A DNA stretch of 64,000 nucleotides from Burkholderia cepacia (GTDB lineage: Bacteria > Pseudomonadota > Gammaproteobacteria > Burkholderiales > Burkholderiaceae): the NCBI RefSeq assembly GCF_029962485.1, contig NZ_CP073638.1, forward strand, positions 124,001-188,000, in the 5' to 3' direction. The notes beneath the pieces were generated by a model that saw only the letters and a program-made list of their open reading frames with translations, did no database searches and was not told the DNA's origin. Both the position numbers and the translations under genes were made by a program. The first letter of the stretch is position 1. Each line of letters starts with the position of its first letter. Below are positions 1 to 7,072 of this stretch, one piece after another.

Positions 1-318
1 GACGTGCGCGAAGGCGACGTGTTCCTGACGCCGCCCGCGCGCGTGTTCGCGGAGTTCGGCACGCAGGAGCGCAAGCTGATGTTCGCCGATCATTTGCTGA
101 AGCATGTGCCGCTGGCGGCGCGGATCCGGAAGGTGCTCAACGAGCGTCCGGGCCATCGTGCGCCGCGCGTGCGCTTCGAGCAGGAGCTGGAGGATTTCCT
201 GTCGGACGAAGCGGCCGAGGAAACGCTCGACGCGGTGATCGACTGGGGCCGCTACGGCGAAGTCTTTTCGTACAACGACAAGACGGAAGTGTTCAGTCTC
301 GAGGATGTCGAGAGCTGA
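1..318 (+). CDS. ABC transporter ATP-binding protein, C-terminal AAA-associated domain (partial, 5' end outside window)
   Basis: The reading frame is open from the first base to a TGA at 316-318, so the gene enters from outside the window and the apparent GTG at 4 is probably internal. The visible ~105 residues (FAEFGTQERKLMFADHLL, then a run of acidic helices ending in VFSLEDVES) resemble the AAA-associated C-terminal domain that follows the nucleotide-binding domain in NitT/TauT-type (nitrate/sulfonate/taurine) importer ATPases. That domain is thought to be regulatory. No Walker motif lies in the visible part, so the ATPase role is inferred from this tail. It converges with tssA and is not part of the T6SS locus. 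Confidence 0.7.
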   Translation, partial: DVREGDVFLTPPARVFAEFGTQERKLMFADHLLKHVPLAARIRKVLNERPGHRAPRVRFEQELEDFLSDEAAEETLDAVIDWGRYGEVFSYNDKTEVFSLEDVES

Positions 319-334
319 TCGCCGAGTGCGCATC

Positions 335-366
335 GCATCTCGTCACGCAGGGTCGTGACGAGATGC
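335..366. terminator. Stem-loop between convergent genes
   Basis: A perfect 12-bp stem (335-346 with 355-366) with an 8-nt loop lies in the 50-bp gap between the ABC ATPase stop and the tssA stop. It has no T-run on either side, so it may act as a bidirectional transcription block or 3'-end stabiliser rather than a classical intrinsic terminator. Confidence 0.55.
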
Positions 367-368
367 CC

Positions 369-1481
369 TCACGAGCCGTCTGCTTCTTCCCACTGAGCGA
401 GCAGCTCCGCAGGGATGGCCTTGACGACATCGACATAGCGTTTCCCGACGAATTGTTCGGCGCGTTTGAGCAGCACTGGAATGGGGCTGCTTGGTTCGTT
501 CGTCTCGAACCAGCGGCGTGCCGCGCAAATCAACGTCAACGCTGCCTGTCGGTCGGTCGGCGCAATGGGCGCGGGCGTGGCAGCGAGTGTGGAGAAAACG
601 GCGCGCTCGCTGTTGCCCCGAACCGACAAGGTCGCCGCCTCGGCGGGCACCGGTTGCGCGTTTGCACTGTTATCCAGGTGTTCTGCCACAGGCACGGTGT
701 CCGACCGGGTTTCGACCTGCGGTTCGCTTGCTTGAAAGAGCCGGAGCAGGCGGATCAACGGGGAAAAATCCGGTAGATACGTGTCGAGGTGCGTCGCGCA
801 CCAGGTATCGATGGCAGAGAGGCTCGTGATCGCGTCGTGGAAGGCCCTTATCGTCGACGGCTGCTGTTCGCGCAGGTTCTGCAACTGCAGCGCGACCGAG
901 TCGGGCGCGAGCGCATCGACCGGACGCGGATGCGCGAATGCACGCTCGACGTCGCGTACCTGCAGCCGGGTGGCGGTCGATCGGGTCAGGACGATTTCCC
1001 GCACATCGGCCAGCAACCCTTCCGGATCCGACAGCGCTTGCAATGCGTTCATACGCATCTCCAGCGCGGCATGGCGATCGTTGTCGGCATCGGCCTGTGG
1101 ATGGAGCTGCTCTGGAAATGCCTGCAACCAGGCCGCCAGTAGCCGCGTTCCATCCGCAAGACCTGCCACGCCGCCCAGGCGCGTGCGGCAGCGCGTATGC
1201 AGCACGGCGACGCGCATGTCCTTCGTCCGCGTCATCAGCCGCCGGCTGTCTCGCTCGATCTCGCTCCAGTTGAGCGGATCGGGCGAACCGACGAAGTCGC
1301 CGTATTGCACATCCTGCCTGGGCGCGGCGCCGGCAAACAGCACCACGAAATCATGGTCGTATTCGAGATCCGGGCCGCACGGCGCCCTATCGCTCAATGG
1401 CGCGAGCCAGTCCTCATGCGGCGTATCCGCGACGGCCGCCCGGCCGGGCTTGCTTTGCGTGGTAGACAATTTCCTGCTCAT
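369..1481 (-). CDS. tssA: T6SS baseplate/sheath cap protein TssA (ImpA family)
   Basis: 370 residues. TssA docks on the baseplate and coordinates tube and sheath assembly. The N-terminal part carries the ImpA_N pattern: APCGPDLEYDHDF near residue 33, GDFVGSPDPLNWSEIERD, then a helical region with LLAAWLQAFPEQLHPQAD. The C-terminus (FETNEPSSPIPVLLKRAEQFVG) is typical of TssA proteins with the short conserved C-terminal module. The start at 1481 was chosen because ATG overlaps the tssG stop as ATGA (4 bp), which implies translational coupling; longer in-frame extensions run inside tssG. It is the last gene of the leftward T6SS operon, ending at the stem-loop at 335-366. Confidence 0.93.
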   Translation of the reverse strand: MSRKLSTTQSKPGRAAVADTPHEDWLAPLSDRAPCGPDLEYDHDFVVLFAGAAPRQDVQYGDFVGSPDPLNWSEIERDSRRLMTRTKDMRVAVLHTRCRTRLGGVAGLADGTRLLAAWLQAFPEQLHPQADADNDRHAALEMRMNALQALSDPEGLLADVREIVLTRSTATRLQVRDVERAFAHPRPVDALAPDSVALQLQNLREQQPSTIRAFHDAITSLSAIDTWCATHLDTYLPDFSPLIRLLRLFQASEPQVETRSDTVPVAEHLDNSANAQPVPAEAATLSVRGNSERAVFSTLAATPAPIAPTDRQAALTLICAARRWFETNEPSSPIPVLLKRAEQFVGKRYVDVVKAIPAELLAQWEEADGS

Positions 1482-2551
1482 GGTCGATGTTCGGAGGCCA
1501 TATCGCGGCGATTGAAATGGCGTGCATGGCGTTCGGGATCGAAGCGCATGCCGGTGATCGGCTTGTCGGGCGTGGGGCGGCCCAGCCAGCCGGACCAGCC
1601 CATCCGCTGCCGGCCACCCATCACGGCCGCCGGCGCGCTCTCGGGCTTGATGCGAAGCTCGAGTTCCCATTCGAGCTCGTGACCGACGAATGCCCGCACC
1701 CACTCGACGAGGCGCGGCAGGTCTTCGCCTTGCGGTGTGAAGCGCAGGTACGCGTCGAGATCGACGGGGCCGATCACGATGCGGAACCGGTGCTGGCAGT
1801 CGGGAGCGACGCGCCCGAGCACCGCGCCGCGACCCATCGTCGCGGCGGCGCCCGGGTAGCCCATGCGCCCGCAGTCGACCGGATCGATTTCGATCCAGTG
1901 AAAGACGTTTTCCTCGACGGCGACCGGGACGCCGAAATAATGTTCGAGCGTGGCGCGCAGCCCGTCCGGATTGCGCGATTCTCGAACGAGATGGGCCGAG
2001 GCGGCCAGACGCGCATGCGACGGAAGGGAGCGTCGGCCGATCTCGCCGATGTCCTGCCCGACAAGGCTGGCGACATAGAACGAGAACTGCTCGTCGTGTT
2101 TCCGGTCGAGGCCTGCCGCCGCCTGTGCGGACGCCCATGCCCGATAGAACAGGGTGAAGAACCGGTGATGGAAGATGTCGAAGAAGTCGACCGTGGTCGT
2201 GTCGCGGCGGCTGCTTTCCCGATCCTTCGCGATTTCGGTCACGTGGACGGGGAGTGGACCGTTGGGTCCCAGCATGCCGAGGCCGAACAGCCGCACCTTG
2301 AGTCGCCCGGCCGTCTCGTGTGCGCTGGCGATTTCCCGCGGCGCGAAGGCCAGGCTCGGCTGCTGGCCCAGCCTGAACGGTTCGGCCTGCGGGCGGCGGG
2401 CGGTGCCGACCGGATCGATCGCGGGGTTCGCGCCGATCCGCCGCAGCAACGACAGGAACCCGAAATGCCAGGGTTCGGCCTGCAGGGAGTCGAGCAACTC
2501 GGGCGACAGCGCGTTGTCGCGCAGCAGCGCGGGGAGCGTGGCGCGCTTCAT
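1478..2551 (-). CDS. tssG: T6SS baseplate wedge protein TssG (ImpH/VasB)
   Basis: 357 residues. TssG joins two TssF molecules and TssE in the baseplate wedge that anchors the sheath to the membrane complex. Family features are the N-terminal EPWHFGFLSLLRRIGANP, the stretch LFGLGMLGPNGPLPVHVTE, and DFFDIFHHRFFTLFYRAWA near residues 125-145. The ATG at 2551 sits inside the tssF stop (TGATG), and the stop overlaps the tssA start, so the three genes form one coupled unit. Length and domain content are normal and no disruption is seen. Confidence 0.95.
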   Translation of the reverse strand: MKRATLPALLRDNALSPELLDSLQAEPWHFGFLSLLRRIGANPAIDPVGTARRPQAEPFRLGQQPSLAFAPREIASAHETAGRLKVRLFGLGMLGPNGPLPVHVTEIAKDRESSRRDTTTVDFFDIFHHRFFTLFYRAWASAQAAAGLDRKHDEQFSFYVASLVGQDIGEIGRRSLPSHARLAASAHLVRESRNPDGLRATLEHYFGVPVAVEENVFHWIEIDPVDCGRMGYPGAAATMGRGAVLGRVAPDCQHRFRIVIGPVDLDAYLRFTPQGEDLPRLVEWVRAFVGHELEWELELRIKPESAPAAVMGGRQRMGWSGWLGRPTPDKPITGMRFDPERHARHFNRRDMASEHRP

Positions 2552-4440
2552 CACAGGGCTCCGCGCGTGCCGGTGCGTGCCGGCCAGCGCGCGATCCGGC
2601 CGCGTTGCATCGAGTGCAGCTCCGTCTGCGTGAAGCTGTTGATCGACACGTGCCGCGCGAGCCAATGTTCGAGGATCGTGCCGAAAAGATAGGGGCTCAC
2701 GCCCGAGAAGCCAGTCTCGTCGACCGTCAACACGCATTCGATGCCGCGGCCGAAGGTCATCGGGCCGGTTCCCGGCAGCTTGCGCGTCACGGCACGCGTT
2801 TTCGCTCCCACAAGGCTTTCGACCTGCCGGCCTTGTCCGGCGTCGCCATCCACGAGATACAGGCGCAACAGGTCGCGCAGGCCTTGTCCGCCCTCCCGGT
2901 GATCGAGCGCTTCGAGCGGCAGATAGTTGAAGTTCAGCTGGCGGATCAGGCGCCACGCCATTTCCCGCTCGGCATAAGGCGGCAACGGTGCGCTCGGCGG
3001 GCGGATCAGGCCGATGCTGTCGACCGGCGCGGATTGCGCGGTCTCAAGGTCGTGCACGCCGTCGCGCGGCACGAGCGTGGCGAGATCGCGGTTCGTCAAC
3101 AGCGCCTCGATCGACAGGAAGCGGATGTTTTCGCCATACGGCGCCGCGGCCTGGTCGACGAGCGAGAGAAACACCTCCGTCCCCACGTACGGCGTGCGCG
3201 TCCCGTAGAGGCGCGCCGAATCGGATAGCAGGCGCCGCTCGCGCCGCATCGAAAAATAGCGGCCGTGGTTGCCTTCGTCGTTGTTCAGCGTCTGATAGAG
3301 TGGCCGGAACTCGAGTTCGGAGGACGTTGCGGCGACCTGCCCGTAGACGGCGCTGACCGAGAACACCTCGTAGTCGAGCGGTGTGAGTCGAGCCGGTACC
3401 AGATGGAATTCGGTGTCGCGCTGCGAGATCTCGACCCGGTCGGTATGCTTGCGGAACAGATTGATGACGGGCGTGCAGAAGAGCGCGAAGCGCGACGCAT
3501 CGACAAGATTGGCGAGCGGCCCGGGCGCCCGGTCGAGCAGGACGACGATCTCGACTTCTCGACCGTCGACGCGTGAGAACCCTTCGGCAAGGCCGTTCAA
3601 CGCAAAGAACCAGAACCGTGCGGGGCAGGCAAAGTACTCGTGCAGCAGGTTGTGCCCGTGGAACTTGGCCCAGTTGAGCGGCAACAGGCTTTGATCGGTG
3701 GCCAGACCCTCGTGCTCGACCGCATTGTCGGTGACGGCCGCGGGCGGGCGGCCCGGTGTGCCGAACTCGCCGGGCGCACCGATCACGGAGGCGATACCGC
3801 CCGCATGCAGCAATTCGAACAGATGCGACGCGACCTGTTCGTCGCCGGCCAGATAGACCGGAAGCCGGTCGAGTCCTTTCAGGTCGGCGATCCGCATGTT
3901 GCCGGTGGTCGCGAGCCGGAGCCGCAGGGCCCCGCGCACTTGCGTATCGGGCAGGCTGTAACGTTCCAGCGCCGGGATGTCTGGCGGAATGCCGGTCAGC
4001 CGCGCTTCGGTGATCGTGAGCGGCCACAGCGTGACGTCCTGTCCGCTCGTGAACTGGCAGGCCGTGCGCTCGCCATCGGGAACCCGCGCGGTGAACGCGG
4101 TCCCGCGCGCAAGGCGATAACCGTTGGCGAGACTACCTTCCGACTGCCCGGGATACAGGCGAGCGATCGAGATCGACGGGGTCGGCGCGACGTAATTCGG
4201 ATAGATGACCTCGAGCAGCCGCTCGGTGAAACGCGGAAATTCCGCATCGAGCTTGATCTGCATGCGCGCCGCCATGAAGCTGAACGATTCGATCAGGCGT
4301 TCGACATAAGGGTCGGCCACTTCGCCGGCCTGCATGCCGAGCCGACGCGCGATCTTCGGATGCGCATGCGCGAACTCGGCGGCGAGCTCGCGCATGTAGA
4401 TGAGTTCCTGGTTGTAGTAATCGAGCAGTCGCGGGTCCAT
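2551..4440 (-). CDS. tssF: T6SS baseplate protein TssF (ImpG/VasA)
   Basis: 629 residues. This is the largest wedge component, present in two copies per wedge with TssG and TssE and contacting VgrG and TssK. The family N-terminus is clear: MDPRLLDYYNQELIYMREL, then FAHAHPKIARRLGM, DPYVERLIESFSFMAARMQ and FPRFTERLLEVIYPNYVAP within the first 90 residues. GAGG lies 9 bases upstream of the ATG. It starts 37 bp after tssE ends, the only real gap in this operon. Normal length, intact. Confidence 0.96.
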   Translation of the reverse strand: MDPRLLDYYNQELIYMRELAAEFAHAHPKIARRLGMQAGEVADPYVERLIESFSFMAARMQIKLDAEFPRFTERLLEVIYPNYVAPTPSISIARLYPGQSEGSLANGYRLARGTAFTARVPDGERTACQFTSGQDVTLWPLTITEARLTGIPPDIPALERYSLPDTQVRGALRLRLATTGNMRIADLKGLDRLPVYLAGDEQVASHLFELLHAGGIASVIGAPGEFGTPGRPPAAVTDNAVEHEGLATDQSLLPLNWAKFHGHNLLHEYFACPARFWFFALNGLAEGFSRVDGREVEIVVLLDRAPGPLANLVDASRFALFCTPVINLFRKHTDRVEISQRDTEFHLVPARLTPLDYEVFSVSAVYGQVAATSSELEFRPLYQTLNNDEGNHGRYFSMRRERRLLSDSARLYGTRTPYVGTEVFLSLVDQAAAPYGENIRFLSIEALLTNRDLATLVPRDGVHDLETAQSAPVDSIGLIRPPSAPLPPYAEREMAWRLIRQLNFNYLPLEALDHREGGQGLRDLLRLYLVDGDAGQGRQVESLVGAKTRAVTRKLPGTGPMTFGRGIECVLTVDETGFSGVSPYLFGTILEHWLARHVSINSFTQTELHSMQRGRIARWPARTGTRGAL

Positions 4441-4477
4441 CGGGAAGGCCTCGTTAGGGTCGTGGTGTGCGCCGTGC

Positions 4478-5044
4478 TCAGCTGGCGCGCATGCCCGTGA
4501 TCCGGATTTCGCTCGTTTCGAGATCCAGCGAGCTTTGCACCATGAACTCGAGTGGGTACGGATCCATGTGAATCAGGCCGCGCACTTCGAAGGCGAGCAC
4601 GTTGTGATGTTCGCCCGCGGAATCGGCATCGGCGTTGGTGCGGGGCGATACCACCAGCGAATCCGGAATCAGACGCGGCTCGAAATCGACGATGGCACGG
4701 CTGATCATGTGTTCGACGTCGTTCCACTGGCGCGAGGCGATAAAGGTGCCTGCGAGCGGCGGCACGCCGAAATTCACGGTCGACGCTGCGGCTTGCGGAT
4801 GGCGGGCGCGATCGATCCGGTCTTCGATGCTCGTCGTGTTGAGCAGATAGGCGAGATCGCGTTGCACGATGTCGCGCATCTGCTTGCGCGTGACCGTGTA
4901 CTCCTCCGGGGCTTCGGTCTGTCGATGCGGTGCATCGTCGCGCAGGCGGTCGAGCAGCGTCGGCAGCAGATTCGAGTTGGCTCGCCGCGGCGTACGTGTG
5001 ATCGGTGCATCGGCGCCCGGCTGGCGTTTCCGGCGTTCAGTCAT
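4478..5044 (-). CDS. tssE: T6SS baseplate protein TssE (gp25-like)
   Basis: 188 residues. It is homologous to phage T4 gp25 and nucleates sheath polymerisation. After a basic N-terminal tail (TERRKRQPGADAP) comes LLPTLLDRLRDD. The gp25 core follows (~50-175), with LLNTTSIEDRIDRA, VNFGVPPLAG and EHMISRAIVDFEPRLIPDSL. The glutamate in the IxDFEPRL segment corresponds to the conserved gp25 EPR motif. The ATG at 5044 overlaps the end of tagJ by 8 bp. Open frame continues upstream but only as antiphase overlap with tagJ. Confidence 0.95.
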   Translation of the reverse strand: MTERRKRQPGADAPITRTPRRANSNLLPTLLDRLRDDAPHRQTEAPEEYTVTRKQMRDIVQRDLAYLLNTTSIEDRIDRARHPQAAASTVNFGVPPLAGTFIASRQWNDVEHMISRAIVDFEPRLIPDSLVVSPRTNADADSAGEHHNVLAFEVRGLIHMDPYPLEFMVQSSLDLETSEIRITGMRAS

Positions 5045-5888
5045 GGGCTTGATCCGCGTCGATCGCAGCCGGCGTGACGCGCGAGCCGAACTCGACGTGC
5101 GCCAGTTCGAACAGGCTGAAGTCGCCCAGGTTCGTTGCCCAGGTTTTCCGCCCGAGCGCGACAGCACCGGTGCGGCCGATGTCGCGCCAGACGGTCTCGC
5201 GTCCAAGGCGCACAGCGTCGCTGCCGGTTTCCGAACCTGGATAGCGGGCCGGCATGAAGCCATGGATGAGACTGCCGTCGACGAGCGTGAGTGTGCAGGG
5301 TGCCCAGACCAGATCGATCGGTTGAGCTGGCTGCGACACGCGCCATGCCGCCAGGTCGGCGAACGGCACCCAGCGATAGTGCCCAGCCGTGATGAATTCG
5401 CAGACCGCGCTGAAACGGACATCGCTGTCCACGATCCAGGAGGCATGGCCCGGCGGCGCGACGAGCGGAACGTCCGGCGCAGCCTGGAACGCTGCATCGC
5501 GGATGGTGTCGGCCTGTTCGTCCTGCTGGTCGGCAGCGTGGCGGATCGCGTCCACCAGTGCATCGATCCAGGGCGGCGATGCAAGGACGGCCCCCGGGCG
5601 TTCCTGACCCTCGACCACCTTTGCCCGCCACCGTTCGGCACGGATCAGGTCGCGATACATCTGCGCGGTTCGGGCCTGACCTGGTTCGAGCCTCGCCCAA
5701 ACCTGCAGTTGCTGGATCGCGCGTGACCACTCGCCGACGATGCACAGCAGCTGGAACAGCGCCCAGCGATGGGGCGCGGTCGTCGGCTGCGAGCGAATGC
5801 GCGCTTCGATACGCGTGATCCGGTCGACGAGCGGGAGGTTGTCTGCGCGATGCGTGGCGGGCGTATCGATGGCGGTGAGCCGGATCAT
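5037..5888 (-). CDS. tagJ: T6SS accessory protein TagJ (ImpE family)
   Basis: 283 residues. ImpE/TagJ proteins are known to bind the N-terminal helix of TssB and are thought to assist sheath handling; they occur only in some T6SS subtypes. Family features are an N-terminal TPR-like helical half (HRWALFQLLCIVGEWSRAIQQLQVWA, residues ~42-67) and a C-terminal beta-rich half with HYRWVPFADLAAWRV, PIDLVWAPCTL and GSLIHGFMPARYPGSE. The ATG at 5888 overlaps the preceding gene's stop by 4 bp; the 3' end overlaps tssE by 8 bp. Confidence 0.9.
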   Translation of the reverse strand: MIRLTAIDTPATHRADNLPLVDRITRIEARIRSQPTTAPHRWALFQLLCIVGEWSRAIQQLQVWARLEPGQARTAQMYRDLIRAERWRAKVVEGQERPGAVLASPPWIDALVDAIRHAADQQDEQADTIRDAAFQAAPDVPLVAPPGHASWIVDSDVRFSAVCEFITAGHYRWVPFADLAAWRVSQPAQPIDLVWAPCTLTLVDGSLIHGFMPARYPGSETGSDAVRLGRETVWRDIGRTGAVALGRKTWATNLGDFSLFELAHVEFGSRVTPAAIDADQAHD

Positions 5889-6535
5889 GGCTGGTCCTTG
5901 CGCAAGGGCGCGGCCAGCGGACTGTCCACGGACAGCGCATGGTGCTCGCGCCGGGTAAGCGGCGGAGGTAGTGCAGGGGCGCGGCGCGCGGACTCGGCAT
6001 GAAATTCGGGCGGCGCAAACAGGTGCAGGATTTCCGGAACGGAGTCGCCATCGGTGACCGCTTCCGCGTGTCCGTCCAGATGACCGAAGACATCCTCGAT
6101 CGTGCGATTGCCGGACAGGAACGTCTCGATCGAATCCGAACGTCCCGGGCTTTCGCAAGCAGGCGAGTCGTGCGGGTGATCCGGCGTGACTGGGGGCGCG
6201 AGCGCGTCGTCCACCGATGGGGCCCACGCCGAAGCGATCGATGCGCCGGGGTCGATGAGGGCGCGCCAGTACTGCGCATGGAGCGCATCGATCAGCGCAT
6301 CGGTGTGGCAGGCATCGATGTCGGTCGTGTTCACCGCGTCATGCGGATAGGCCGCAGCACCTTCCCGGGTGCCGATGCCGAGCAGGCCGAGCATGTCGTC
6401 GTCGGCGCGTGCGGGACCGAAGGCGTCGTCCAGCGGCAACGTGTCGGTAACGGGCCTCGGACGTGTTTTCTCCCGCGCGGACGCGACGAGCGGGGCGTTC
6501 GACTGACGATGCCAGGGCAGGCGAAGGGAGCGCAT
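5885..6535 (-). CDS. TagK-like T6SS accessory protein
   Basis: 216 residues, first gene of the leftward T6SS operon. The protein is acidic and proline-rich in its first ~120 residues (DDAFGPARADDDMLGLLGIG). It ends in a more conserved-looking block, SIETFLSGNRTIEDVFGHLDG followed by VPEILHLFAPPEFHA (~residues 140-185), which I associate with the TagK domain of T6SS loci. The biochemical role of that domain is unknown to me. There is no signal peptide or membrane segment. The start is the first ATG after the AT-rich region; its ribosome site is weak. It overlaps tagJ by 4 bp. The TagK assignment rests on memory of the motif and on context. Confidence 0.6.
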   Translation of the reverse strand: MRSLRLPWHRQSNAPLVASAREKTRPRPVTDTLPLDDAFGPARADDDMLGLLGIGTREGAAAYPHDAVNTTDIDACHTDALIDALHAQYWRALIDPGASIASAWAPSVDDALAPPVTPDHPHDSPACESPGRSDSIETFLSGNRTIEDVFGHLDGHAEAVTDGDSVPEILHLFAPPEFHAESARRAPALPPPLTRREHHALSVDSPLAAPLRKDQP

Positions 6536-6588
6536 GGGCAGATCCGGTGACGAAGTATCTGAAAATAGAACGCGAGTATCGATGAATA

Positions 6589-6640
6589 TTTCATCTCAAA
6601 AAAGTACTTGAATCACAAAATGTCTGGAAATGAGATGAAA
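6589..6640. repeat. Inverted repeat TTTCATCTCA/TGAGATGAAA upstream of the tagK-like gene
   Basis: TTTCATCTCA at 6589-6598 is repeated perfectly in inverse orientation at 6631-6640, 32 bp apart. The left arm is itself part of GATGAA-TAT-TTCATC (6581-6595). It lies 54-105 bp upstream of the tagK-like start and may be an operator for the leftward operon. No regulator gene lies in the locus. Confidence 0.45.
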
Positions 6641-6890
6641 ATCGATTGTTAAAAATTGAAACGGTCAAGTGGAAATATGATTCCAATCAAAAGGCTGATG
6701 TTTTTTGTTTGCGTTGTGAGCGTGGGTTGAAGGTAACTATCTCGAAATAACAATGGTTTTTGGGTGGTGTATTTGGTTTGGGTAGGTGTTGTCCGTACAT
6801 GGCGGGTCGGTAGTCGTCTGCATCGATTTGATGTCGCGGAATATAGGACTGGTCCGAATTTTATTCAATGTAGTCGATGTAATTAATGCA

Positions 6891-6920
6891 TTGACGTAAT
6901 TATTGTTTCATGTTGATAAT
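6891..6920 (+). promoter_or_regulatory. Candidate sigma70 promoter for the rightward T6SS operon
   Basis: TTGACG at 6891-6896 and GATAAT at 6915-6920 are separated by 18 bp. Initiation near 6927 would leave a ~145-nt leader before the tssH ATG at 7073. No good sigma54 pair was found, although many T6SS operons use sigma54. Confidence 0.45.
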
Positions 6921-7072
6921 TTGGCTCCTGATTTGATTAGGCCGTTTTTCGAATCGGAGAGAGAAGTGTGTTTCGAGCGTTCGAGATCCCGCCTGGCACG
7001 ACGACCATCAAGGAGTCCTCATTGCTGTGGCGGATTCGTTCGCGGCACGCTAACGAACAAAACAAGACCATC

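Larger units (their letters stand above)
6536..7072. promoter_or_regulatory. AT-rich divergent control region of the two T6SS operons
   Basis: About 540 bp without a gene between the divergent operons. It is strikingly AT-rich for this genome: 6601-6660 has 16 G/C in 60. It holds a 10-bp inverted repeat (6589-6598/6631-6640) and a good rightward sigma70-type promoter (6891-6920). A weak leftward TTGACC lies on the minus strand at 6663-6668 with a poor -10. The last ~110 bp (6961-7072) return to normal GC and form an open extension of tssH that lacks the family's N-terminus. The base composition is what xenogeneic silencers of the H-NS/MvaT class favour; that is inference. Confidence 0.7.

Noticed and set aside
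6994..7010. TGGCACG at 6994-7000 as a sigma54 -24 element for tssH.
   Set aside because: The matching -12 GC at the required distance is absent (the bases there are AT), so no sigma54 promoter is claimed.
6968..7072. GTG at 6968 as the start of tssH.
   Set aside because: The extra 35 residues do not match ClpV N-termini, which begin near the SRQTLFGKL segment.
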